Below are positions 9,899-19,900 of a stretch of 64,000 bases of DNA, one piece after another. This DNA comes from SAR202 cluster bacterium bin127 (GTDB lineage Bacteria > Chloroflexota > Dehalococcoidia > Lucifugimonadales > Lucifugimonadaceae): NCBI GenBank assembly GCA_002239045.1, contig MPNN01000002.1:349061-413060 (forward strand), read 5' to 3'. The position numbers and the translations under genes are program-made. Position 1 is the first letter of the stretch; each line of letters begins with the position of its first letter. Under the pieces are notes generated by a model. It saw only the letters and a program-made list of their open reading frames with translations. It was not told the DNA's origin and did no database searches.

Positions 9899-12800
9899 AT
9901 GAGAACTCCGCAGCACAACACTAAGTACATAAAGTGGAACTTTTTGGGAATTGCGCTGATCGTCTCCATTGCGTTCGGCGTGTTCGGGGTGCAGATGAGC
10001 GGATACGGCGTGCAACGTGCGGACGCTGCCACAGGGGTGATTGATGCTCTGAACGTCGGCACGTGTCTGGCCACGGATGCCTCGGTATTCGAGGACGAAA
10101 CATGCCATTTGTCCGACCGGTCCGATGGTTGGGAAATCCGGGATGAGATCGAAGATGCGCGGACCCTGTATGCGACGTATGCCCACGATCCCAAGACGGC
10201 TTGGGATGAGCCGCGAGCGATCCTTGAAGATACCGATCTCCTTAAGATCAGCATCTACGATCCCGACCGCGACAAACGAACCGGCGTGCTGGTGAGAGGT
10301 GAGGGCCATGCCGAAATTGTCGGCGACTTGGCGGAGATTAGACGACTGCTGCGAAACCGCGATCTCATCGCCAGCGATGAAGATACTGTATTCGAAACGG
10401 GTACGAGACTCACAGTCCGCGACTCGAGCGGGGTCGCTACTATTCCAACTTCGGGCAGTCGAACGCTGAACTTTGAATACGGCTCGAGCTATAAGCCGAT
10501 GGACGGTGACAGCAATATCCGTTTCTTCGGTTGCGTAACCGATCTTGTTGTCTGTTCGCTGTCGAGTAGCGGTGATGACAGGTTGACCGATGTGAGCGAT
10601 TCGGTAGGAGTCGACGAAGACCGTGTATCCGGTAGCGTTAGCCCGTCGGTCGCCCCTTGGCTGGCCGTCAACGCCAGCGTGCCGGCGAGCAAGAACGTCT
10701 TGATCCATGCCATCTTTTACGAGACCAGCGGGCGCGAAGAGATGGTCGGCGATCGGTCGTATTACCACTGCGGCGTATCCAGCACCACCGATCCAACACG
10801 CGAGCGGAACGATGTTTGGAGGTGCGGAAGCAGCGAGGCGGACGAGCGGGACGGCGGCCGTGATGTGCAATACACGAGCAATGAAATCGACGGCAATGAC
10901 CAGCTGCTGCTTCTGGCTAGCTCCGACGGCGACCGCGACGCCGTAAATCTACATCTGGAGGAGACCGGTCTATTCACTGGCCGGTACGAAGGGTACGTAC
11001 GGTTGACCGACACCAATGGCGATGGGCGATACTCCTCAAGCGATACACAAAGTACTAACTGGGGAGCGCGCGTGCGCGACGCGGCGGGCAGCGGGGAGTC
11101 GGATACGGCGGTGCTTGGCGTTGCGAGCGGCCCGGTAACTATCGAGTATCGCGATTCAGGCGGACGCCGACGAACGCTCCGCATCGCGATCGATTATGAA
11201 CCGCCGCGCATCGAAATCGATCAGCCTCGGCACGCATCTTCCAGCGATGACCATTCGCCGGACTTCATCGGATCGTTTGACGACAACGACTCCGGCCTCG
11301 CTCGAGACTCGTTCCGATTGGTCGTGGACAACGACTCGGATTCCTCACGCAACTTTGCGCTTGATGGCATCGTTCCGAGATTCAATGTCCGAGGAAGCGG
11401 CCCGAACGGAAGCGTGTCTCGACGAGAGGACTATGTCGGATACAACACCTCGAGGGACGACCCGTTCGGCGTTATCGACCCGCGTCGACTGTTCGACCTG
11501 GGAGACGACTCGTGCAGTCGGAATCAAGACCGGTGCTACATCGAGGCTGACAACTACAACGATGGCGCTAGCTCCGGCCGTTTCGACGATTCGGTGCGCT
11601 TACGGCTTGGAGGCGATGAACAGGAGTTCGGTGTCGATTTCCAAGCCTTTGTCGTCGACATTGCCGGAAATATCGGGTTCTCCGATGCCGACCGTGATGA
11701 TCCGTATTTCATCGACGATCTTGGGGAAGAAGACCCGCGTGATCGGAATCAGCCCAACGTTTTGGGATATCTCTCCGCGCACATCGTTGGCCTTGATGAA
11801 AAAGATCCGGAGATCAGTACTGAGCGATCTGCGACTGGTTACTATGGTCGGGACCGCGACGATGACCCCGTGCCCGACCGGCGCGGCGTAATGCTCGTGT
11901 TCGACGGACCTATTAATCCTTCGTCTATCGGATTGAACACGTTCTATGTCGAGCTGGATGATGGTTCGGAGGCCGAGGTGGTCGACGTCGATGTCGACGA
12001 AGAACATGTCTTCTTGAAGTTGGCGGACGAACTCGATTCGGATGAGACGCCGTATGTTGGCATCTCGGCTGGCGAGAGCGTCCGTGACTTCGCGGGCAAT
12101 ATCACGTCGGGCCGCGAGTTACGACGATTTGAAGCTAACGACGGTATCGGGCCACGTTTAACTGTGACGTTGAGCGGTGGTTCGGGCCGGGGAGATGAAT
12201 TTGAAGGCCCGGATCGGCTGACGAACAGTTTCATCAACATCCACGTCGAATCGGACGAACCGTTGCAGGGAACTCCGACGGTCGTAGTGGTGTGTGAAAG
12301 CTTGAGTTGGGAAGAGACGGTCAACGGGCGCAAGATCGAGTACGACGTAGACGATTTCATTGCGAATCGTCACGGCGCCTTCTCCGGCGAGCCACGCGAA
12401 CCTTCCGGCACTGATTACACCTGTGGATACAACCGTGACCGAGACAGTCGTGGCGATTCCTTCCAGCTGACCGAAAGGTCGATGAATTCAAGGCCCGGTG
12501 AGAACTGGGAGGTCGAGTGGCTCAACACGCGCAGCGGCATCGCATCGCTCGAAGATGGTCGACTGCGGGTCGTGGCATTCGCGCGCGACCGGTCGCGGCA
12601 CGTCCGCGATGGTCAGCGCGTGCAGAGCTGGGGCGCGGCATCGACCGATTTCACCTTGGACACCGAGTTCCTGTCTCCGCTACGATCTGGCGGCGGTGAA
12701 GTTCAACCCGAAGACGACTCGACATCGACCGAACTGCGTCCCTTCATCTTCATCGAATTCGCCGAGGCGACCACAGTCACCCTCGACAGCGTGACGCTGG

Positions 12801-13525
12801 ATGGCGTTGAGATCAAAGACGACTTTACGAACCGGGAGACGAACCGTTTCGTCTACTGGCCGCCCAGCATCTCGCGCGGAGAGCATGAGATCGTCGTCGA
12901 AGCGACCGACGCCGCGGGCAATCCGTTGGAGTTCGATCTCGAATTCGTCTCAACCCAGCGCGGCGACTTCGTATTGGACCTCGTCACTGGCTGGAACGCG
13001 ATATCAGTGCCGGCCGATCCGATAGATACGAGCATCGAGACCGTGTTCACGAATCCGGCGATCCAAGCGGTCATTGGATGGGATACCCAAGGATGGCGCG
13101 TTGCGGTTCGCCGCGACGGCATCTGGGAATCGAGCCAGTCCTTCGGTACCTTGCCCGACATCCGTGCCCGTTACGGTTACTGGGTGAAGTCCGCATCCTT
13201 TGTACAGCAGCCCGTCGCGCTACGCGGCACGATCCGGCGCAGCGACGGCGTCGTCCCGAGCCTCTACGAGATTCCGACATTGGATGGCTGGAACTTCGTC
13301 GGCGTAGTCGACAACGACGGCGACCAGACCGAAGACCACTTCGGCGTCTCCCTCCGCGACAGCCAAGCCGCGCCCGTGACCGCCAGCGACTACCTAGGCC
13401 CAAACTTCATCCGCGCCTACACCTGGGACGCCACCTTCAGCCGCTTCAACACCCTCCGCCCAAGCGACACGATGACGATCGGCGACGGGGTTTGGGTGTT
13501 TTATGGGGGTGGGATCGCGCCTTAG
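9899..13525 (+). CDS. Large secreted surface/S-layer-like protein, paralog 1 of 5
   Basis: 1208 aa; signal peptide, ADAATGVIDALNVGTC mature start, YATYAHDPKT.DEPRAIL..., SbsA/Big_5-like segment, AGNIGFSD, C-terminal GWNAISVPADPIDT...GYWVKS...GWNFVGVVDNDGDQTEDHFG...AYTWDATF...WVFYGGGIAP. Confidence 0.85.
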   Translation: MRTPQHNTKYIKWNFLGIALIVSIAFGVFGVQMSGYGVQRADAATGVIDALNVGTCLATDASVFEDETCHLSDRSDGWEIRDEIEDARTLYATYAHDPKTAWDEPRAILEDTDLLKISIYDPDRDKRTGVLVRGEGHAEIVGDLAEIRRLLRNRDLIASDEDTVFETGTRLTVRDSSGVATIPTSGSRTLNFEYGSSYKPMDGDSNIRFFGCVTDLVVCSLSSSGDDRLTDVSDSVGVDEDRVSGSVSPSVAPWLAVNASVPASKNVLIHAIFYETSGREEMVGDRSYYHCGVSSTTDPTRERNDVWRCGSSEADERDGGRDVQYTSNEIDGNDQLLLLASSDGDRDAVNLHLEETGLFTGRYEGYVRLTDTNGDGRYSSSDTQSTNWGARVRDAAGSGESDTAVLGVASGPVTIEYRDSGGRRRTLRIAIDYEPPRIEIDQPRHASSSDDHSPDFIGSFDDNDSGLARDSFRLVVDNDSDSSRNFALDGIVPRFNVRGSGPNGSVSRREDYVGYNTSRDDPFGVIDPRRLFDLGDDSCSRNQDRCYIEADNYNDGASSGRFDDSVRLRLGGDEQEFGVDFQAFVVDIAGNIGFSDADRDDPYFIDDLGEEDPRDRNQPNVLGYLSAHIVGLDEKDPEISTERSATGYYGRDRDDDPVPDRRGVMLVFDGPINPSSIGLNTFYVELDDGSEAEVVDVDVDEEHVFLKLADELDSDETPYVGISAGESVRDFAGNITSGRELRRFEANDGIGPRLTVTLSGGSGRGDEFEGPDRLTNSFINIHVESDEPLQGTPTVVVVCESLSWEETVNGRKIEYDVDDFIANRHGAFSGEPREPSGTDYTCGYNRDRDSRGDSFQLTERSMNSRPGENWEVEWLNTRSGIASLEDGRLRVVAFARDRSRHVRDGQRVQSWGAASTDFTLDTEFLSPLRSGGGEVQPEDDSTSTELRPFIFIEFAEATTVTLDSVTLDGVEIKDDFTNRETNRFVYWPPSISRGEHEIVVEATDAAGNPLEFDLEFVSTQRGDFVLDLVTGWNAISVPADPIDTSIETVFTNPAIQAVIGWDTQGWRVAVRRDGIWESSQSFGTLPDIRARYGYWVKSASFVQQPVALRGTIRRSDGVVPSLYEIPTLDGWNFVGVVDNDGDQTEDHFGVSLRDSQAAPVTASDYLGPNFIRAYTWDATFSRFNTLRPSDTMTIGDGVWVFYGGGIAP

Positions 13526-13532
13526 GGGGTTG

Positions 13533-13676
13533 TTTTGAACTAGGATGCGAAGGATGGGGAAGGATTTTAAGGATGGGTTGTTGTGAGAGGTCCTACGTCA
13601 TTCCGGCGAAAGCCGGAATCCAGGGGGTGGTGGGGATCATTCCCATCTTTTCCAATCATGCGCATCATAGTTCAAA
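13533..13676. repeat. MITE-like element: TIR TTTGAACTA(G/T)GATGCG.. / hairpin core / inverted TIR
   Basis: Left end ttttgaactaggatgcgaaggatggggaaggattttaaggatggg; core gtcattccggcgaaagccggaatccag; right end cattcccatcttttccaatcatgcgcatcatagttcaaa (reverse complement of the left-end pattern). Confidence 0.7.
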
Positions 13677-13682
13677 GGCGGG

Positions 13683-14126
13683 TTAGGGGCGAGGGTTCCA
13701 ATTTCCAGCGGCCAACTCGGAAAGGTACCTGATGTGTTGGTTTCGTTCGTTTTCATCCGCTAGTGCCGTTTGGGGCAGAAGAATAAGGGCGTGGTAGGGG
13801 TTTTCGGGCATCTGGCCGATGGCTGGTGCAGGGTCAGCTTGTACTTTGAATCCTCTGTTCGTTATTTCTTTAACCGGGAGCATTCCCCAACCTTGAAACC
13901 TACGTTTCCCCGATGTACCGCGCTGAAGGATGATGTTTACAAGGTCGGTGATTTCGCCTCGTTTCTCGGCTGCGCTTACGCGGTTGACAGATAACTCGGG
14001 ACCGTCCTTGATGTTTTGACGCATCGAGTCGTAGATCGCCTCGGGGGTACGCGCTCTTGGTTCAGATGAGCGCGTTATATCGTGCCCCACATCCTCATCC
14101 AGTTCGACCGGTCCCAAACGAATCAT
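13683..14126 (-). CDS. Hypothetical protein (147 aa), downstream partner of antitoxin-like gene; toxin candidate
   Basis: ORF with ATG at 14126 (MIRLGPVELDEDVGHDITRSSEPRARTPEAIYDSMRQNIKDGPELSV...) starting 5 nt after the stop of the upstream antitoxin-like ORF. Confidence 0.5.
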   Translation of the reverse strand: MIRLGPVELDEDVGHDITRSSEPRARTPEAIYDSMRQNIKDGPELSVNRVSAAEKRGEITDLVNIILQRGTSGKRRFQGWGMLPVKEITNRGFKVQADPAPAIGQMPENPYHALILLPQTALADENERNQHIRYLSELAAGNWNPRP

Positions 14127-14131
14127 ACCGT

Positions 14132-14602
14132 TCAATATCGGACAGTTTCCAACAGCGCCTTCAAGAATCCTGCGCGCTCGGCCTCCCCCATATCCTTGTA
14201 CCGCGCGTATGATCTGACGTTGAACATCACCGACACCTCGCCGTTTTCCTGACACTCGACCGAGATGTAGTTGAGATCTGCGCCCCGGGCGGTTGCCATC
14301 ATTCCTTCCTCTAGGACAGCCACGCTAGATAACCCTTGTGGGCAATGATCATCCATCATCTTCACTGCTCGTAGCGCGTTCGATAGAACCGAATCGCTTG
14401 GCGTCGGAATCTCTTCCTCTTCAGCCTCCTCAAGCGCGTCTTTGAAGCGGAGTTTGGCTTCGGCGATGGTTGCGGGTGAGATCCCCTCGTTTCCGCGTCG
14501 CAAAGCCTCATTCGCCACCTGCTCGAAGGGCTTTTTCTCGTCTCGACTTCGCTTTTCGAGAATCTCAGCGACATCATCATCGATCGTCAATGTGGCTCTC
14601 AT
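14132..14602 (-). CDS. Protein with VapB/CopG-like antitoxin N-terminus and a distinct C-terminal domain
   Basis: MRATLTIDDDVAEILEKRSRDEKKPFEQVANEALRRGNEGISPATIAEAKLRFKDALEEAEEEE...; N-terminus shared with the 15484-15753 ORF. Confidence 0.6.
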   Translation of the reverse strand: MRATLTIDDDVAEILEKRSRDEKKPFEQVANEALRRGNEGISPATIAEAKLRFKDALEEAEEEEIPTPSDSVLSNALRAVKMMDDHCPQGLSSVAVLEEGMMATARGADLNYISVECQENGEVSVMFNVRSYARYKDMGEAERAGFLKALLETVRY

Positions 14603-14656
14603 ACAGATACCTCGCATCGCTTCAACACATGCCAACAAGTCTATACAGGGGGGGTG

Positions 14657-15024
14657 AACTAGGATGGGCATGATTTGGAATGATGGGAATGATGGGTTGT
14701 TGTGGGTGGGGATTGTTGCGTTGATGTGGGTTGGGGGGGCTGGGGGTGGTTTGCTGCGTGACGACTGTCATTCCGGGGGTTTGCGGGAAACTGGGCCTAC
14801 GTCATTCCCGCGCACGGGTGCTGTGCATAACCCTCCCCCTTGATGCCCAAGGGGGAATTAAAGGGGGTTTAGGTGTGGCGTTTAGCTTTGCGCTCCGTTG
14901 CCCGGCCCCTCTGGATTCCGGCTTTCGCCGGAATGACGGTAGTTATGCACAGCACCCGGACGCGGGAATCTATGGGGGTGGTGGGGATCATTCCCATCTT
15001 TTCCAATCCTCCGCATCATAGTTC
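14657..15024. repeat. MITE-like / palindromic repeat cluster
   Basis: ttgaactaggatgggcatgatttggaatgatgg ... ctctggattccggctttcgccggaatgac ... tcttttccaatcctccgcatcatagttcaaa. Confidence 0.65.
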
Positions 15025-15061
15025 AAAGGCGGGAATGGCGTGGTGGATTTGCGCGTTATCG

Positions 15062-15487
15062 TTACAGAGGGTCTATCCACTTGAGGCCGGGGAACTGCGC
15101 AAACTTGGAGTCTTTTGAGTGGACTTCTGCGTTGTGCTCAATAGCGATAGCCGCGATGTGGGCATCGGTAACGACGTTGCGGCTAGTTCCTGTTGCCTCA
15201 ACCATTAGTCGCATTACATCAAAGTGATCGGCTCCGGGGTGTATCGCGAAGATGTGCGTGCGTTCAAACCAATTTCGGACACGGTCTATAGAAACGACCG
15301 GAGAGACTGGTGGGGCGATGACTTTCGGATTAGCCATCAAGCGGACGAAGCCAGTTGAAACTGCCGAAGGTATGCCAACATCCTCAGATCCTTCGAGCAA
15401 ACCGTACCACCAATCCTTGGCGACGTTGTGCATGGGAGAGGTTTCGTTGTAGGCGTAGACCAACATGTTTACATCCGGAACGATCAC
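15062..15487 (-). CDS. PIN-domain ribonuclease toxin, VapC family
   Basis: MIVPDVNMLVYAYNETSPMHNVAKDWW...VTDAHIAAIAIEHNAEVHSKDSKFAQFPGLKWIDPL; conserved PIN acidic residues; overlaps antitoxin gene. Confidence 0.88.
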   Translation of the reverse strand: MIVPDVNMLVYAYNETSPMHNVAKDWWYGLLEGSEDVGIPSAVSTGFVRLMANPKVIAPPVSPVVSIDRVRNWFERTHIFAIHPGADHFDVMRLMVEATGTSRNVVTDAHIAAIAIEHNAEVHSKDSKFAQFPGLKWIDPL

Positions 15488-15753
15488 TCTCTGATACTCC
15501 GAAGGTAGTCTTCCACTTCCATATCTGCCAAGATCTCTTTTAGTCGCGCGGGGTCATCGCCGGCCATCCATTTACCGTCGTGCGGTTTCAATTCAGACGG
15601 CTCCTTCGCCGGTTGCTGGGCGTCAGCAGTTTGTGGAGATGTTCCGCGCCGCAAAGCCTCATTCGCCACCTGCTCGAAGGGCTTTTTCTCGTCTCGACTT
15701 CGCTTTTCGAGAATCTCAGCGACATCATCATCGATCGTCAATGTGGCTCTCAT
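15484..15753 (-). CDS. VapB-type antitoxin
   Basis: MRATLTIDDDVAEILEKRSRDEKKPFEQVANEALRRGTSPQ...; directly upstream of and overlapping the VapC-like gene. Confidence 0.8.
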   Translation of the reverse strand: MRATLTIDDDVAEILEKRSRDEKKPFEQVANEALRRGTSPQTADAQQPAKEPSELKPHDGKWMAGDDPARLKEILADMEVEDYLRSIRE

Positions 15754-15824
15754 ACAGATACCTCGCATCGCTTCAACACATGCCAACAAGTCTATACAGC
15801 CGGTGATTGGTGCGGTTTTGAACT

Positions 15825-15985
15825 AGGATTTGAAGGATTGGTAAGGATTTTAATGATGGGTTGTTGTGGGAGGGGGTTGTTGCGTTGATGTCGGTTGCGC
15901 TGGCCTCCGTCATTCCCGCGGACGCGGGAATCTAGGGGGTGGGGATCATTCCCATCTTTTGCCATCATGGGCATCATAGTTCACA
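15825..15985. repeat. MITE-like / palindromic repeat element
   Basis: ttttgaactaggatttgaaggattggtaaggattttaatgatggg...cattcccgcggacgcgggaatctag...catcatgggcatcatagttcacagg. Confidence 0.65.
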
Positions 15986-16074
15986 GGCTGGCGGGGAACG
16001 GTGATGAGCGATCCATCTGATACGATAAAGGCGCGGTTAATCTGTGAACGTGCGATTTCATAAGGCGGAACGGA

Positions 16075-16311
16075 ATGCCGACACTCGAAGAACGTGTTGA
16101 ACAGTTAGAAGCTGATCTCCCGACGCGTCGGGCGTATGTCGTAGAACTGCAGTCACTCCGGCAAGGCCAGCAATTTCTGCTTCAGCGCATGGGTGCGCTG
16201 GAGCAGCGCGTGGGTCGCCTAGAAAGTGATATGGCAGAAGTGAAGTCCACACTCGCAGAGATAATGACTGACCTCAAATCGATCCTGCAACACTTCAAGA
16301 TCGAAACGTAG
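16075..16311 (+). CDS. Small coiled-coil protein, copy 1
   Basis: MPTLEERVEQLEADLPTRRAYVVELQSLRQGQQFLLQRMGALEQRVGRLESDMAEVKSTLAEIMTDLKSILQHFKIET; near-identical to 21474-21752. Confidence 0.7.
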   Translation: MPTLEERVEQLEADLPTRRAYVVELQSLRQGQQFLLQRMGALEQRVGRLESDMAEVKSTLAEIMTDLKSILQHFKIET

Positions 16312-16322
16312 ATCATCTCTCC

Positions 16323-16705
16323 AATTGAACTAGGATTTGAAGGATTGGGAAGGATTTAAAGGATGGGTTGTTGTGGGTGGGGTTGTTGCGTTGATGTCGA
16401 GGTTTTTGAACTATGATGCGAAAGATTGGTAAGGATGGAAATGATGGGTTGTTGTGGGAGGGGGGTGTTGCGTTGATGCGGGTCGCGCGGGCTGGGCGTC
16501 GTTCGCTGCGTGACAACCGTCATTCCGGCGAAAGCCGGAATCCACGGGGGCGGCGGGGATCATTGGCATCTTTTGCCATCATGGGCATCATAGTTCAGAG
16601 GCTGGCGAGGGAACGGCGTGCTTTATGTTCCCTGGTTTCCCGCGTGCGCGGGAATGACGGTGGCGGGGATCATGGGCATCATAGTTCAGAGGCGGCGGCA
16701 TCCTA
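16323..16705. repeat. MITE-like / palindromic repeat cluster
   Basis: Repeated ttgaacta(g/t)gat..., attccggcgaaagccggaat, atcatagttcagagg. Confidence 0.6.
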
Positions 16706-16921
16706 GTTCTCGCGAAAATGCTTCGCTAAACGCGTTGTGGTGCATTGAATCGGATTCGTCTGGATTCGTATATTCGGGAACATGAACGCCAAATGGCGAA
16801 CTTTTGTGTATGCGAGCGAGGGATTGCTTGCGTCTGAAGGTCAGCCTGAGGCGAGGTTCTATCGACAAATACGGTGACCCACAAGACAGTGAGTGAGATC
16901 CGCATGAGAGAGAGAATTAGC

Positions 16922-19900
16922 ATGAAATCGAAGATGCTGGGTGCGCTGGCACTCTTTACGCTAATCGGCGCGCTGTTTATTTTGCAGTCGGCAGGAACTG
17001 GCCCGCCAACCGTGGATGCGGCGACCGGCAGCATCGACGCGTTGAATATGGGGACGTGTCTGACGACGGACGCAACCCTGTTCAAGGATGAAGACTGCGA
17101 CCTGTCCGGTGAGTACGATGGGGTCAAGTGGGAGATTCGCGACAAGGTCGTCGAGGTCTCTACGCTCTATGCGACATACGCGCATGACCCGAAGACTTCG
17201 TCGGACGCGCCGAGGGCGATCCTTACCAACTCTGACCTGATCAAGATCAGCATCGCCGATACCGGACGCGACAAGCGGACGGGTGTGTTGGTACGAGGGC
17301 GTTCTTATGAGGGCGTAAACGATGATTCCGACGCGGATGACACTGCCGTCGATTTCGACGAGGATCAATCCGGTTCGCTGGCGGTTTTAATCAGAACGGA
17401 TTTGGACGCCGATGGTTTGAGTTACCAGACAGCTGTTGATCTGGATACTACCGACACTGATGAAGATATCAAGTTCACGTCTGAGGAAGCCGGAAATGGC
17501 ACGGACGGGATATGGCTATACCAGGGTGCTGCTACAGTTACAACTTCCGAAGTAACTTCCAGCGGCAATTACACGCTGAACTTTACGCGAGACGGTGGTA
17601 TTGGTGATGGGGTAGCTAATCCTTGGCAATTCAAGCCGGCCGATTTCGATGTCGCCAACGGTGCTGAGGTTAGGTTCTACGGTTGTGTTTCTACTAATGC
17701 AACATGCGGGGACGACGGGACTTCTCCTAATTTCACGGATCCCATCAAAAAGTTGACCGAATTGGAGGTTGACGAGGACGCGTCGAACGGCGACGCTGGG
17801 GGCAACACCGCGCCGTGGCTCGGAGTGAATGCAAGTGTGCCTAGCGGCTCAAGAGTCGTCATCCTCGCCATCTACTACCGCACGAGCAATGAAGAGAACT
17901 TGGTTGGTGGGCAGACCTACCGCGAGTGTTCGGGAGAAGGTAATACTCCAACCAAGACGAATGGTGATACGTGGAGGTGCTCGCCTGATGGTACGTTGAG
18001 CACGAACGATGGCGTGGGCGGTGAGGATAATGTCGTCTTCACCGACAATGAGAAGAATCGCAACACTGCGTTGGAGGTTCGGGCATTAGCGGATGGCAAC
18101 CTTGAAAATCGAAGTGTCGACCTGTTCCTGACGGAGACGGGGCGCTTCGATGGTGTCTATCAGGGCTACCTGCGGCTGACCGATGCCAATGGCGATGGTA
18201 GAGGCACTGGCACAAGTCCAGATAACTGGGGTCGCGTAGTTGGAGACGGCAAGACGGATAACTCTATTGGCAATGCGGCGGTTCTGGCGGTTCAGAGCGG
18301 TCCGGTGACGATCGAGTACCGTGACAGCAGTGGGACGAAGCGCACGTTGCGCATCGAGATCGACAACCGGGCGCCGACGATAACGGTTGCGAACCCGGCG
18401 CACGGCGCTGCCAGCGGAGACCAATCGCCCGACTTCGCGGGCGCGATGGAAGACACCGACTCCGGTCTGGTGGACGGCTCGTTCCGACTTGTGGTCGACA
18501 ACAAGGTCGACAGCAACGGAGCACCAGGCAGTAACAGTGACTACGCTTTGGAAGCCAAGGCGCCGAATGCGGAAAAAGTAATTCTGAGAACAGTAAGCCC
18601 GGTTCTAAAGCGAGCGACACGCATAGCAGATTACGCCGGGTATTCCGCTTCGGACCAGACATTCGGAATTTCAGATGCGGATGCTCTCTACGCCTTGGGC
18701 GATGATGCGTGTGACGATGGTCAAGAGGTTTGCCACATCTTGTCGGATGAGTACGACGACGGCGCCACTCGTGGCACGTTCGAGGACTCGCTGCGGCTGG
18801 ATCTGTGGGAGACCGAGGGCGAGACTCTGGTGTTGCGTGACAAGGAGTTCCAGATCGACTTCCAGGCGTTCGTGATGGACATGGCGGGGAACATCGGTTT
18901 CTCGGATTCCGATCCTGCGAACCCGCGCTTCATCAACGACCTTGGCACGGAAACCGCTGACCGCGACCTGGAAATAGCGAAGCAAGTTCTCGGTTACTAC
19001 TCGGCGCACATCATCACCTTGGACGAGAAGGATCCGGAGGTCATGACCGACGAGTCGGCTACTGGCTACTACGGTAGGACATCGGACAAGAGCTTGATTG
19101 CGGATCGTTCGGGTATCGTGGTGGTGTTCGACAACAATGTCGCGGCGAGCTCGATCTCGACCGACACGTTCACGGTTGAGTTGGACGACGAGTCGGCGGC
19201 GCAGATCACGGACGTGGAGGTAGATGGCAAGTACGTCTTCCTGAAGCTCGCTTCGGAGCTGGCGTCTGACGCCACGCCGGAGATCGACATCGCGCAGGGC
19301 GCGAAGGTCGAGGACATGGCCGGCAACGAGACGTTCGGCCGGGAGCTGGAAGCGTTCGATGCCAAAGACGGGATCTCCCCGCGGCTGACGGTGACGTTGA
19401 GCGGCGGTTCCGGCACTGGCACCGGCAATGAAGGCCCGGACAAGCTGACTAGGGATCAGATCATGGTTCATGTGTCGTCCGACGAGCCGTTGCAAGGGTC
19501 GCCGAGAGTGGATGTCGTTTGCACCAGCCTGGAATGGATGAGCCAAGACGATACGAAGATGGATGTCGACGACTACGTTGCGAACCGCATGAGGGCTTCC
19601 AGTAGCGAACCAATGGACAATCCGAAAGAAACGATGGAACGTGCCAACAGAAACGAAGTGTACGACTACACCTGCGGTTACGAGGATGCCGACAGCGACC
19701 TCGTGCAGGCATACTCGCCGAACTCTGGGAGTCGTGCGCTTGCTCTGCCGGGCGAGAACTGGCAGTACACTTGGCAGAACCCGCCCAGCGCCGATATGGC
19801 ACTAGAGGATGGCGGAGCCACCGTAGTGGTATTCGCGAGCGACCGTTCGCGTTACACGATGGGCAGCGATGCCAGCGTCCGTAACTGGGGTTCAGCTTCG

